The translations under genes and the position numbers were made by a program. DNA of 64,000 nt from Devosia sp. Leaf420 (GTDB lineage Bacteria; Pseudomonadota; Alphaproteobacteria; Rhizobiales; Devosiaceae). Location: the NCBI RefSeq assembly GCF_001425445.1, contig NZ_LMQU01000014.1, positions 140,574 to 204,573 of the forward strand, read 5' to 3'. A model generated the notes under the pieces. That model was not told the origin of the DNA and did no database searches. It saw only the letters and a list, made by a program, of their open reading frames with translations. Below are positions 52,402 through 60,670 of the stretch, piece by piece; positions within the stretch are counted from its first letter, which is position 1; each line of letters starts with the position of its first letter.

Positions 52402-53349
52402 ATGCTCAATCGCCGCACTCTTCTGGGGGCTTTCAGTGCCCTGGCCATGTTGGCCGCTGCTCACGGCCCCGCCGTGGCGCAGGAGAACTACGATATCGCG
52501 CTGATCTCGAAGGGCTTCCAGCATCAGTTCTGGCAGGCCGTGAAGGCCGGCGCCGATAAGGCCGCTGCCGAATTCGGCGTCACCGTGACCTTCGAAGGTC
52601 CGGAAACCGAAACCCAGGTCGATCGTCAGATGGACATGCTGGCCGCCGCCCTGTCGCGCAAGCCCAGTGCCATCGGCTTCGCCGCGCTCGACAGCCAGGC
52701 CGCCAGCCCGCTGCTGCAGCAGGCCAAAGATGACGGCATTCCCGTCATCGCATTCGACTCCGGCGTCGATAGCGACATCCCGCTTACCACCGTCACCACC
52801 GACAACGTCGCCGCAGCCGCACTCGCTGCCGACAAGATGGCCGAACTCATCGGCGGCGAAGGCAAGGTTGCCGTTGTCGCCCATGACCAGACCAGCCGCA
52901 CCGGCATCGACCGCGTCGATGGCTTCGTCAATCGCATCAAGGAAGCCTATCCCAAGATCGAAGTGGTCTCGGTTCAGTACGGTGGCGGCGACCAGCTGCA
53001 GTCGACCGAAATCACCAAATCGATCCTCCTCGCCAACCCAGACCTCAAGGGCATTTTCGGTGCCAATGAAGGTTCGGCGATCGGTGTCGTCAACGGCAAG
53101 ACCGAGCTCAACAGCAATATCGTCGTCATCGGCTTCGACTCCGGCGCTGCCCAGAAGGGCTTTATCGAATCTGGCGCGATGGCCGGCGCCATCACCCAGA
53201 ACCCGGTGGGCATCGGCTACGAAACCGTCAAGGCCGCCATCGGCGCGCTCAAGGGCGAAACCCTGCCCAAGATCATCGACTCGGGCTTCAACTGGTACGA
53301 CAAGACCAACATGGCAGATCCGGCAATCGCTGCCGTGCTCTACGACTGA
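52402..53349 (+). CDS. Periplasmic sugar-binding protein (RbsB type)
   Basis: A 315-residue Peripla_BP_4 protein. The signal peptide MLNRRTLLGAFSALAMLAAA ends near AVAQ, so the mature form begins ENYDIALISKGFQHQFW. The ligand-binding fold is visible as VTTDNVAAAALAADKMAEL, FGANEGSAIGV and VIGFDSGAAQKGFIESGAM. GGGAGG lies eight bases before the ATG at 52402. The specificity cannot be derived from the sequence; L-fucose, L-galactose or a related sugar is inferred from the adjacent catabolic genes. Confidence 0.93.
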   Translation: MLNRRTLLGAFSALAMLAAAHGPAVAQENYDIALISKGFQHQFWQAVKAGADKAAAEFGVTVTFEGPETETQVDRQMDMLAAALSRKPSAIGFAALDSQAASPLLQQAKDDGIPVIAFDSGVDSDIPLTTVTTDNVAAAALAADKMAELIGGEGKVAVVAHDQTSRTGIDRVDGFVNRIKEAYPKIEVVSVQYGGGDQLQSTEITKSILLANPDLKGIFGANEGSAIGVVNGKTELNSNIVVIGFDSGAAQKGFIESGAMAGAITQNPVGIGYETVKAAIGALKGETLPKIIDSGFNWYDKTNMADPAIAAVLYD

Positions 53350-53358
53350 TCTCTTTTC

Positions 53359-53390
53359 CCGGGCGGTGCTTTTGTGCCGCCCGGCTTCTC
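53359..53390 (+). terminator. Intra-cluster intrinsic terminator
   Basis: An 8-bp stem (CCGGGCGG / CCGCCCGG), extended by TGC-GTG mispairs, with a loop containing TTTT, followed by CTTCTC. It lies between the binding-protein gene and the SDR and probably reduces but does not abolish read-through. Confidence 0.6.
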
Positions 53391-53405
53391 TAGCGGGAAT
53401 AAAAT

Positions 53406-54137
53406 ATGGCCGACCTCACTGGAAAGATCGTTCTCATCACTGCCGCCGCGCAGGGCATCGGCGAAGCTTCAGCTCGCGCTTTCGCCAAGGCCGGCGCCAA
53501 GGTGATCGCGACCGATATCAATGCCGAAAAGCTGAAAAGTCTCGACGGCATCGAGAACATCACGACGCGCGTGCTTGACGTTCTTTCCACTGAGGCCGTC
53601 GCCAAGGCCGTCAGCGAAATCGGCCATATCGACGTGCTCTTCAATTGCGCCGGGGTCGTCCATTCCGGCGCCCTGCTCGAGATGAGCGACGACGATCTCG
53701 ATTTCGCACTTGATCTCAATGTCCGCGCGCAAATCCGCACCATCAAGGCGATCCTGCCGCAGATGCTCGAACGCAAGGACGGCGCCATCATCAATATGGC
53801 GACTGTCGCCTCCTCGATAAAAGGCGTGCCCAACCGCGCGGCCTATACGATTTCCAAGGCCGCCGTCGTCGGCCTCACCAAATCCATCGCGGCCGATTAC
53901 ACCACAAGCAATATCCGCGTGAACGCCATCTGCCCCGGCACTGTGGATTCCCCAAGCCTTCACGAGCGCTGGACCGCGACCGGCGATTTCGAGGTCGCCA
54001 AGAAAGCCTTCATCGCCCGCCAACCCATCGGCCGCATCGCCCGCCCGGAAGAGGTGGCGGATTTGGCGGTCTATCTCGCTGGCGCGACCTATACGACGGG
54101 GCAGGTCCACATCATCGATGGTGGCTGGACGGCCTGA
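53406..54137 (+). CDS. Short-chain dehydrogenase, probable 2-keto-3-deoxy-L-fuconate dehydrogenase
   Basis: A 243-residue SDR. The NAD motif is VLITAAAQGIGEASA, with the variant TAAAQGIG seen in BDH2/DHRS6-type enzymes and in 2-keto-3-deoxy-L-fuconate dehydrogenases. It has NCAG, a catalytic Ser/Tyr/Lys set (ASSIKGVPNRAAYTISK) and CPGTVDSPSLHERW. Its neighbour L-fuconate dehydratase supplies exactly this substrate, which makes the assignment plausible. The ATG at 53406 has GCGGGAATAAAAT upstream, a weak ribosome binding site. A family D repeat begins right after the stop. Confidence 0.8.
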   Translation: MADLTGKIVLITAAAQGIGEASARAFAKAGAKVIATDINAEKLKSLDGIENITTRVLDVLSTEAVAKAVSEIGHIDVLFNCAGVVHSGALLEMSDDDLDFALDLNVRAQIRTIKAILPQMLERKDGAIINMATVASSIKGVPNRAAYTISKAAVVGLTKSIAADYTTSNIRVNAICPGTVDSPSLHERWTATGDFEVAKKAFIARQPIGRIARPEEVADLAVYLAGATYTTGQVHIIDGGWTA

Positions 54138-54260
54138 CCCCTCATCCGGCGCTGCGCGCCACCTTCTCCCACAAGGGGAGAAGGGAGAACCGAGACCTAG
54201 ATAGCCACGATGCCCCCCTCTCCCCTTGTGGGAGAGGGTGCCCGAAGGGCGGGTGAGGGG
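54138..54260. repeat. Palindromic intergenic repeat, family D
   Basis: Outer arm CCCCTCATCCG with CGCGCCACCTTCTCCCACAA and GGGGAGAAGG, about 35 bp of spacer, and the mirrored half CCCTCTCCCCTTGTGGGAGA then GGGTGCCCGAAGG and GGGTGAGGGG. It begins at the SDR stop and ends 17 bp before the dehydratase start. If co-transcribed, the RNA between the two genes would be highly structured. Confidence 0.85.
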
Positions 54261-54276
54261 TATCCCGGAGCAACAA

Positions 54277-55563
54277 ATGAAAATCACCACCCTCACCACC
54301 CACGACCTGCGCTTCCCCACCTCGGCCTCGCTCGATGGGTCCGACGCGATGAATCCCGATCCAGACTATTCGGCCGCCTACGTCGTCCTCGGCACCGATG
54401 GCGATCTCGAAGGCCATGGCCTCACCTTCACCATCGGCCGCGGCAATGAAGTCGTGTGCGCCGCCATCGCTGCGCTCACCGATCGCGTCAGCAATCTTGA
54501 TCTCGACTGGATCGAAGAAAATCCCGGCCGCTTCTGGCGCCACATGACCGGTGACAGCCAGCTCCGCTGGATCGGCCCCGACAAGGGCGCGATGCATCTG
54601 GCGACCGGCGCTGTCGTCAACGCGGTCTGGGATCTCCTCGCCAAGCGCGTCGGCAAACCTGTCTGGCTCTACGTCGCCGAAATGAGCCCCGAACAGCTCG
54701 TTTCCATCATCGACTTCCGCTATCTCACCGATGCCATCACGCCCGAAGAAGCCCTCGCCATCTTCAAAGCTGCCGAGCCCGGCAAGGCCGAACGCATCGC
54801 CACGCTGCGCGCCGAGGGCTATGCCTGCTACACGACCTCGGCCGGTTGGCTCGGCTACTCCAACGAAAAACTGACCCGCCTTGCGACCGAAGCCGTCGCC
54901 GAAGGCTTTACCCATATCAAGATGAAGGTCGGCCGCGATCGCGCCGACGATATCCGCCGCCTCGAAATCGTCCGCTCCATCATGGGGCCCGATCGCTATC
55001 TGATGATCGATGCCAATCAGGTGTGGGAAGTCGATCAAGCCATCGAGTGGGTCAACGCTCTTAAAAAGTTTGAACCCTACTTCATCGAAGAGCCGACGAG
55101 CCCCGACGACATCGAAGGGCACCGAAAAATCCGCGAAGCGATCGCCCCGGTCAAAGTTGCGACCGGCGAAATGTGCCAGAACCGCATCCTCTTCAAGCAG
55201 TTCATCACCCGCGATGCCATCGACGTGGTGCAGATCGACGCCTGCCGTATCGGCGGCCTCAACGAAGTTCTGTCCGTTCTGCTGATGGCTGCAAAATACA
55301 AAAAGGCCGTCTGGCCGCATGCCGGTGGTGTGGGTCTTTGCGAATATGTGCAGCATCTCTCGATGATCGACTATCTGGTCGTCTCCGGCACCAAGGATGG
55401 CCGCGTGATCGAATATGTCGATCACCTCCACGAGCATTTCCTCGATCCCTGCGTGATCCAGAATGCCGCCTATATGCCGCCGGAGCGTCCGGGCTTCTCG
55501 ATCGAGATGAAACCGGCTTCGATAACTGAGAACAAATTTATTCCTGCTGGAAAGTCCCAGTAA
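54277..55563 (+). CDS. fucD: L-fuconate dehydratase
   Basis: A 428-residue enolase-superfamily enzyme that converts L-fuconate to 2-keto-3-deoxy-L-fuconate. The N-terminal LDGSDAMNPDPDYSAAYVVL and GHGLTFTIGRGNEVV blocks are characteristic of fuconate dehydratase and human ENOSF1. Active-site residues include the KxK in HIKMKVGRD, Asp in MIDANQVWEV, Glu in FIEEPTSPDD, Glu in VATGEMCQN and His in VWPHAGGVGL. The ATG at 54277 follows CCCGGAG. It is the last gene of the apparent fucose region. The name is well supported and the in vivo substrate range inferred. Confidence 0.9.
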   Translation: MKITTLTTHDLRFPTSASLDGSDAMNPDPDYSAAYVVLGTDGDLEGHGLTFTIGRGNEVVCAAIAALTDRVSNLDLDWIEENPGRFWRHMTGDSQLRWIGPDKGAMHLATGAVVNAVWDLLAKRVGKPVWLYVAEMSPEQLVSIIDFRYLTDAITPEEALAIFKAAEPGKAERIATLRAEGYACYTTSAGWLGYSNEKLTRLATEAVAEGFTHIKMKVGRDRADDIRRLEIVRSIMGPDRYLMIDANQVWEVDQAIEWVNALKKFEPYFIEEPTSPDDIEGHRKIREAIAPVKVATGEMCQNRILFKQFITRDAIDVVQIDACRIGGLNEVLSVLLMAAKYKKAVWPHAGGVGLCEYVQHLSMIDYLVVSGTKDGRVIEYVDHLHEHFLDPCVIQNAAYMPPERPGFSIEMKPASITENKFIPAGKSQ

Positions 55564-55660
55564 ACCATGCCCCCGTTCGGCTCGTTTCTGCCGCAAATAT
55601 TAAGCTCTGAATAAGGGGAGCTTTATAGGATCGGTCCGTTATTGCCGGGGGGCGTCTACC

Positions 55661-56707
55661 GTGCACGTGCTGATCGTTGACGATAGCCGATCGAGCCTTG
55701 CCTTATTAGGTTCGATCGTTCGGGAAGTGGCAGGGGACAATATCGACCTCTGCCTCAATCCGCTTGAGGCGCTGGATCGGTGCGACCTCTACCAATACGA
55801 TATTGTCCTTGTCGATCACATCATGCCGGAAATGGACGGCATCGCTTTCACCCAGGCCCTGCGCGCCTGCACGCGTTATCGCACCGTGCCTATCATCATG
55901 GTGACATCCGATATCGATAAGGCCATTCGCATCGAAGCAATCGGCGCTGGCGCGAATGACTTTTTGACCAAGCCCTTTGACGCGACCGAGTTGAAAGCCC
56001 GCGTCGGCAATCTCCTTGCGCTCCGCATGGCGCAGGTCGAGCTGGCCGATCAGGCAAAACACCTAGCCCGCGAAGTCGAAAAGGCGACGGCTCATCTCCT
56101 GGCCCGCGAGGAAGAAATCATCTGGCGTCTCGCTCGCGCCATCGAATATCGCGATGGCGATACCGGTGAGCACGTCTCGCGTGTCGCGACCATCTGCCAG
56201 ATCATCGGCGAAGGCCTTGGCCTCAATGCCGACCAATGCCGGATGATCTATCTCGCGGCGCCTTTGCACGATGTCGGCAAGATCGCCATTGCCGATGCCA
56301 TCCTCTCAAAGCCCGGCAAACTGAGCCCCGAAGAACTCGCGCGCATGCGCGAACACGTCACGATTGGCGCGAATATTCTGGGCAATGGCGACTCTGAACT
56401 GATCCAGACTGCCGAACTCATCGCGCTCCGCCATCATGAAAAGTGGGATGGCAGCGGTTATCCCGATGGGCTGGCAGGCGAAGCTATTCCGCTCGAAGCC
56501 CGCATCGTTGCCTTGGCGGACGTTTTCGACGCGCTTTGCTCCGAGCGTCCCTATAAGCGGGCCTGGTCCCTCGACGAAGCCTATGCCGAAATCGTCCGCT
56601 GCTCAGGCACGCATTTCGACCCTTGCTGCGTCGTCGCGTTTCAGAACCGTTGGTGCGAAATTCGCGAGCTCATGACGCAGCCAGAGCCAATGGCCATTAG
56701 CGCCTAG
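55661..56707 (+). CDS. Response regulator with HD-GYP c-di-GMP phosphodiesterase domain
   Basis: A 348-residue protein of RpfG type. The receiver domain (1-120) has acidic Asp7-Asp8 (IVDDSRSS), a phospho-acceptor Asp in IVLVDHIMPEMDG, and the conserved Lys in FLTKPFD. A coiled linker leads to the HD-GYP domain (about 150-330) with HVSRVATIC, HDVGKIAIADAIL, HHEKWDGSGYPDGL and ADVFDALCSERPYK, all catalytic. It should hydrolyse c-di-GMP when phosphorylated. The start is a GTG at 55661 after GCCGGGGGG. Its 3' end overlaps the convergent siderophore ATPase gene by four bases. No partner kinase gene lies adjacent. Confidence 0.92.
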   Translation: MHVLIVDDSRSSLALLGSIVREVAGDNIDLCLNPLEALDRCDLYQYDIVLVDHIMPEMDGIAFTQALRACTRYRTVPIIMVTSDIDKAIRIEAIGAGANDFLTKPFDATELKARVGNLLALRMAQVELADQAKHLAREVEKATAHLLAREEEIIWRLARAIEYRDGDTGEHVSRVATICQIIGEGLGLNADQCRMIYLAAPLHDVGKIAIADAILSKPGKLSPEELARMREHVTIGANILGNGDSELIQTAELIALRHHEKWDGSGYPDGLAGEAIPLEARIVALADVFDALCSERPYKRAWSLDEAYAEIVRCSGTHFDPCCVVAFQNRWCEIRELMTQPEPMAISA

Positions 56708-57528
56708 GCGACTTCCCGCACTCTTTTCACTTTGGCGCGTCCGCGCGGAATGCAGATCGGCCGCCCGTGCACCGGGTCGGTCATGATTGCTGCGTCCACC
56801 TCGAAGACCTCGGCCAGAAGTTCCGGCATCATCAGCTCTTCCGGCTTGCCGAGTGCCCGCACCCGTCCTTCATGCACGAACACCAATTGGTCGGCATAGC
56901 GCGCGGCAAGGTTGAGATCGTGGAGGACGAGCACGATGGTCCGCCCATCCTCGCGATTGAGTTTGGCGACGAGGTCGAGGCAATCGAGCTGATGGGCCAT
57001 GTCGAGATGGTTGACCGGCTCGTCGAGGCAGATGATGTCGGTTTCTTGTGCAAGCACCATGGCGATCCAGGCGCGCTGCAATTGCCCACCGGATAGCGAC
57101 CCAATCCGACGATGCCGAAGATTGTCGACGCCCGTGCCTTCCATGGCGCGATGGACGGCCGCGCCATCCTTCTCGCTCCAGGGCTGCAACATGGCCTGAT
57201 GCGGATAGCGGCCGAGACGCACGAGCTCTTCGACGCTCATATCCGGCGGCGCCGAAGGGCTTTGCGCCAGAAGCCCGATTTGCCGGGCGAGATCCTTGGC
57301 CCCGAGCGAACCGATATCGACGCCATCGAGGAGGATCTGCCCACGTTGGCCTAGATGCAGCCGGCGAATGGCGCGCAGCAATGTCGATTTCCCGCAGCCA
57401 TTCGGACCGGCCAAAACCGTTACCTTGCCCGCCGGAATGGGTAGGCTCAGCGCGTCGAGCACGGTGTCGTGCCCATACATCAGCGTCAGGTCGCGCACTT
57501 CAATGCGGCTTGGGGCGAGCTCAGCCAT
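56704..57528 (-). CDS. Iron-siderophore ABC transporter ATPase (FepC/FhuC type)
   Basis: A 274-residue ATPase with Walker A AGPNGCGKSTLLRAI, signature LSGGQLQRAWIAMVL, Walker B IICLDEPVNHLDM and switch VLHDLNLAARYADQL. The AWIAMVLAQ and DEPxNHLDMAHQ segments place it with siderophore/haem/B12 importers. It overlaps the upstream permease gene by eight bases and is last in the operon, whose stop overlaps that of the HD-GYP gene by four bases. Iron starvation control through RirA is likely. Confidence 0.92.
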   Translation of the reverse strand: MAELAPSRIEVRDLTLMYGHDTVLDALSLPIPAGKVTVLAGPNGCGKSTLLRAIRRLHLGQRGQILLDGVDIGSLGAKDLARQIGLLAQSPSAPPDMSVEELVRLGRYPHQAMLQPWSEKDGAAVHRAMEGTGVDNLRHRRIGSLSGGQLQRAWIAMVLAQETDIICLDEPVNHLDMAHQLDCLDLVAKLNREDGRTIVLVLHDLNLAARYADQLVFVHEGRVRALGKPEELMMPELLAEVFEVDAAIMTDPVHGRPICIPRGRAKVKRVREVA

Positions 57529-58564
57529 TGGTCTTGTCCTTGCGCATCAAGAGAAAGAGGAAGTAGGGCGCGCCGACAATCGCGGTGACGGTACCAGCTG
57601 GGACTTCTGTCGGCGCAAAGGCGACGCGCACCAAGAGATCGGCGCCAACCAGCATCATCGCCCCCAGCATCATCGACGTGACGATGCCCGCAAAGCGCGC
57701 CCGCCCGACCAGCAACCGCGCCAGATGCGGCGCTATCAGCCCGATAAAGCCGACCCCGCCGACAAAGGCGACGGCAATCGCGGTGAGCAGGGCTGCGACC
57801 GCAAACACCGCCACGCGATAGACCGGCAGATTGAGCCCGATACTGCGCGAAGACACATCGTCGAGATCGGCCGGCGGCAGTTCTCGCGCCAAGAGACCGG
57901 CAATGGCAACGACGGGCAGCAGCGCCCAGGCCATGATTTGGATTTCGCCCCAGCCGATGGCGTTGACCGATCCTGCCAGCCAACGCGCCGCCTGCGCCGC
58001 CTGATAGATCGGCCCGATTAGCATGAAGATCGTCGTCAGTGCTTTTGCAACGGCTGCAACGGCAATGCCGAAGAGAATGAGGCGAATGGCCGAAGACGCC
58101 TGCCGTCCGGATAGAATGAAAACGAGCGTGATTGCGGCCAGCGCGCCGATTGCCGCCGCGAGCGGCTGCCAGGCAACAGGTACCGTCAGTGCGTTTGATT
58201 CATTCGAATAAAGGGCCAGAAACAGCACGACACCGAGCGCTGCGCCATCGACCACGCCCAAGACGCCGGGCGATGCCAATTCATTGCGGGTAATGCGCTG
58301 GAGGAGGTAACCCGAAAAGGCAATTGCCGCCCCGGCAATAGCGGCCGCCATGACACGCGGCATGCGCAATTGCAGCACGACGAGCCGTTCGGACTTTTCG
58401 CCGCCGCCGAAGATCACATGCGCGACCTTATCGAACGAAATCCATGTCGAGCCAAATCCAATGCCGGCCAAGCAGAGCAGCACGAAAAGCGCGAAAACGA
58501 TGAGCACGATTGCGCCAATCCCGAGGCCGCTTTGCGCGCTGGCTCTATCCATCACAAGGCTCAT
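57521..58564 (-). CDS. Iron-siderophore ABC transporter permease (FecCD family, 1)
   Basis: A 347-residue FecCD permease with about ten membrane spans. Family signature segments are LRMPRVMAAAIAGAAIAFSG, RNELASPGVLGVVDGAALGV and FVGLIGLIAPHLARLLVG-type text (FVGGVGFIGLIAPHLARLLV). It overlaps the ATPase gene by eight bases and the other permease by four. Two different permeases in one operon implies a heterodimeric channel (FecC/FecD or FepD/FepG type). The substrate would be a ferric siderophore; which one is not clear. Confidence 0.92.
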   Translation of the reverse strand: MSLVMDRASAQSGLGIGAIVLIVFALFVLLCLAGIGFGSTWISFDKVAHVIFGGGEKSERLVVLQLRMPRVMAAAIAGAAIAFSGYLLQRITRNELASPGVLGVVDGAALGVVLFLALYSNESNALTVPVAWQPLAAAIGALAAITLVFILSGRQASSAIRLILFGIAVAAVAKALTTIFMLIGPIYQAAQAARWLAGSVNAIGWGEIQIMAWALLPVVAIAGLLARELPPADLDDVSSRSIGLNLPVYRVAVFAVAALLTAIAVAFVGGVGFIGLIAPHLARLLVGRARFAGIVTSMMLGAMMLVGADLLVRVAFAPTEVPAGTVTAIVGAPYFLFLLMRKDKTNG

Positions 58565-59571
58565 GCCGCCCTCCGCGCCAAAAGCACGAGCAGCACCACG
58601 GCGCCGACTACGGCCGTAATCGCGCCGACCGGCGCTTCCACCGGATAAATCACAAAGCGCGCCGCGACATCGGCGAGCGTCGTATAGACCGCCCCGAACA
58701 ATGCCGCCGCGGGAAGCTGGTGGATATGCCGAAGCCCCACAAGCCGCCGCGCCGCATGCGGCACGACGAGGCCGACAAAGGCCACCGGTCCTGCCATCGA
58801 AACGGCCGCACCCGTCAGTAGTGCCACGGCCAGAAACGCCACTCCCCGCACGGCCGCCAGCGGTACGCCCAAACCCGCGGCCGTCGAGTCATCCGCCTGC
58901 AGAGCATCGAGCGCCCGGGACAGGCCAATCCCCAGAACGGCGCCAACCAGCACCACAGGCAGTCCATTATAAAAGAGACTGATCGGCCGATCGACAAAGG
59001 CGCCTGAAAGCCAGAATAGCAATTGCTGGAGCTGCGCCTCATTGCTTGTCAGGATCACTTCCACCAGCGCATGCGAAAGGCTCGCGAAGGTCACGCCCAC
59101 CAGCACGATCTTGAGCGGCGACAAGCCGCCCGCGCTTGCCGCGACGCCAAAGACGACAATACTGGTGATAAAGGCTCCGAAGGCCGCAGCCAGCGACAGT
59201 CCAGCGAGCGACTGCACCCCGAAGACCACGCTGCCCACGACGACCGCCAGCGATGCACCGCCATTGAGGCCCAGTGTATCGGGCGACGCGATGCGATTGC
59301 GCGAGAGTGTCTGCACGATGACCCCCGCCATCCCCAGCGCCGCCCCGGTCAATGGTGCGATCAACGCGCGCGGCAGCCGCAATCCGGCGATGACGACGGC
59401 GGTCTCGGACCCATCATGGGCAAAGAGCGCGCCAAAAACCTGGTCGAGCGAGTAAATCTTGTAGCCCAATGTCAGGCTCATCAGCATGGAGAGGGCCATA
59501 AGCCCGATCAGCCCCGCATAGACGGTCGCTTTCGAGGCCCCCAGTCGGGACCGCCTGTTCGGAAGCGCCAT
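58561..59571 (-). CDS. Iron-siderophore ABC transporter permease (FecCD family, 2)
   Basis: A 336-residue FecCD permease. LRLPRALIAPLTGAALGMAG, SRNRIASPDTLGLNGGASLA and GPVAFVGLVVPHAARRLVGL are typical. I set the start at the ATG at 59571 (MALPNRRSRL); a 22-residue in-frame extension upstream runs into the divergent promoter region and is not hydrophobic. It is the first gene of a three-gene operon with the other permease and ATPase. The divergent binding-protein gene begins 110 bp away. Confidence 0.9.
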   Translation of the reverse strand: MALPNRRSRLGASKATVYAGLIGLMALSMLMSLTLGYKIYSLDQVFGALFAHDGSETAVVIAGLRLPRALIAPLTGAALGMAGVIVQTLSRNRIASPDTLGLNGGASLAVVVGSVVFGVQSLAGLSLAAAFGAFITSIVVFGVAASAGGLSPLKIVLVGVTFASLSHALVEVILTSNEAQLQQLLFWLSGAFVDRPISLFYNGLPVVLVGAVLGIGLSRALDALQADDSTAAGLGVPLAAVRGVAFLAVALLTGAAVSMAGPVAFVGLVVPHAARRLVGLRHIHQLPAAALFGAVYTTLADVAARFVIYPVEAPVGAITAVVGAVVLLVLLARRAA

Positions 59572-59607
59572 TGTGGAAGCCAAGCCTGCCTCGTAATGCT
59601 GATATTG

Positions 59608-59631
59608 ACAGTCATATTGAATTCTGACTGT
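59608..59631. promoter_or_regulatory. Interrupted palindrome in the divergent iron-uptake promoter
   Basis: ACAGTCA-N10-TGACTGT is a perfect 7-bp inverted repeat, about 37 bp before the permease start and 50 bp before the binding-protein gene. A second palindrome, CTTGA-TG-TCAAG, lies at 59655-59666. Both are candidates for an iron-responsive repressor such as RirA. Confidence 0.5.
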
Positions 59632-59681
59632 TTGCACCCATCCAATTTCTGATGCTTGATGTCAAGAATAGAAGGGCAGCC

Positions 59682-60596
59682 ATGAAGTCTCTCTCCGCCA
59701 TTCTCGCGCCACTTGCCCTGGTGGCTCTTTTCGGTGGCCCGATCGCCGCGCGCGAAATCATCCACTCGATGGGCGTCACCGATGTGCCGGATAATCCGCA
59801 GCGCATCGTGGTCCTGACCAATGAAGGCACCGAAGCCCTGCTCGCCGTCGGCATCAAGCCGGTTGGCGCCGTCAAATCCTGGCTCGGCGATCCGTGGTAT
59901 GATCACATCGCGGCCGATATGACCGATGTCGTGGTTCTCGGCGAAGAGTCCGCCGTCAATCTCGAAGTGCTGGTCTCGCTCGAGCCCGATCTGATCCTCG
60001 GCACCAAGCTGCGCCACGAGGCCATCTACGATCAGCTCTCGGCCATTGCCCCGACCGTGATTTCCGAACGTCTCCGCGGCGATTGGAAGGTCAACATGGC
60101 GCTCTACACCGACGCTGCCGGCAAGGGCGAAGAAGGCAAGGCCGCGCTTGCCAAATTCGACGCGCGGGTCGCTGCGCTGCACGATGAACTGGGCGCGTCA
60201 CTCGACGAAAAGATTTCCATTGCCCGCTTCATGTCCGGCCAGACCCGCATCATGTTCAAGGACAGCTTTTCGGGCCTGATCCTTTCCGAACTCGGCTTCC
60301 AGCGTCCCGCAAGCCAGGACAAGGATGAGTTCGCCGAAGAGATCACTAAGGAGCGCATTCCCGAATTCGAAGGCGATCGCTTGATCACCTTCACCTATGA
60401 AACCGGCAATGGCGAAGGCGCGACCCAGGCGACAGATTGGACAGCCGACCCGCTCTGGCAGAACCTTGCCGTCGTCAAGGCCGGCAAGGTGCACGCCGTT
60501 TCGGACGCCGTCTGGAACACGGCCGGCGGCATTATTGCGGCCAATCTGCTGCTAGACGATATCGAAAAGATCTACGGCGTCACCAGCACCCGCTAA
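59682..60596 (+). CDS. Iron-siderophore periplasmic binding protein (FecB/FhuD type)
   Basis: A 304-residue class III periplasmic binding protein. The ATG at 59682 has AGAAGGGC upstream and gives a signal peptide, MKSLSAILAPLALVALFGGP, with cleavage after IAA. Family features are PQRIVVLTNEGTEALLAVGI, DLILGTKLRHEAIYDQL and VHAVSDAVWNTAGGI. It is divergent from the permease-permease-ATPase operon, so all parts of the importer are present. No TonB-dependent receptor gene lies beside it. Iron control is expected because RirA is encoded in the same window. Confidence 0.92.
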   Translation: MKSLSAILAPLALVALFGGPIAAREIIHSMGVTDVPDNPQRIVVLTNEGTEALLAVGIKPVGAVKSWLGDPWYDHIAADMTDVVVLGEESAVNLEVLVSLEPDLILGTKLRHEAIYDQLSAIAPTVISERLRGDWKVNMALYTDAAGKGEEGKAALAKFDARVAALHDELGASLDEKISIARFMSGQTRIMFKDSFSGLILSELGFQRPASQDKDEFAEEITKERIPEFEGDRLITFTYETGNGEGATQATDWTADPLWQNLAVVKAGKVHAVSDAVWNTAGGIIAANLLLDDIEKIYGVTSTR

Positions 60597-60615
60597 GCCG
60601 AGTTACAAAAAGAAA

Positions 60616-60635
60616 CGGCCCCCGAAAGGGGGCCG
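60616..60635 (-). terminator. Intrinsic terminator for the minus-strand lytic transglycosylase
   Basis: An 8-bp perfect stem (CGGCCCCC / GGGGGCCG) with a GAAA tetraloop. On the minus strand it is followed by TTTCTTTTTG, 35 bp after that gene's stop. On the plus strand the T-run is missing. Confidence 0.75.
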
Positions 60636-60670
60636 AAATCTGACTCTAAACAACACGGCTGCGAAAACCT

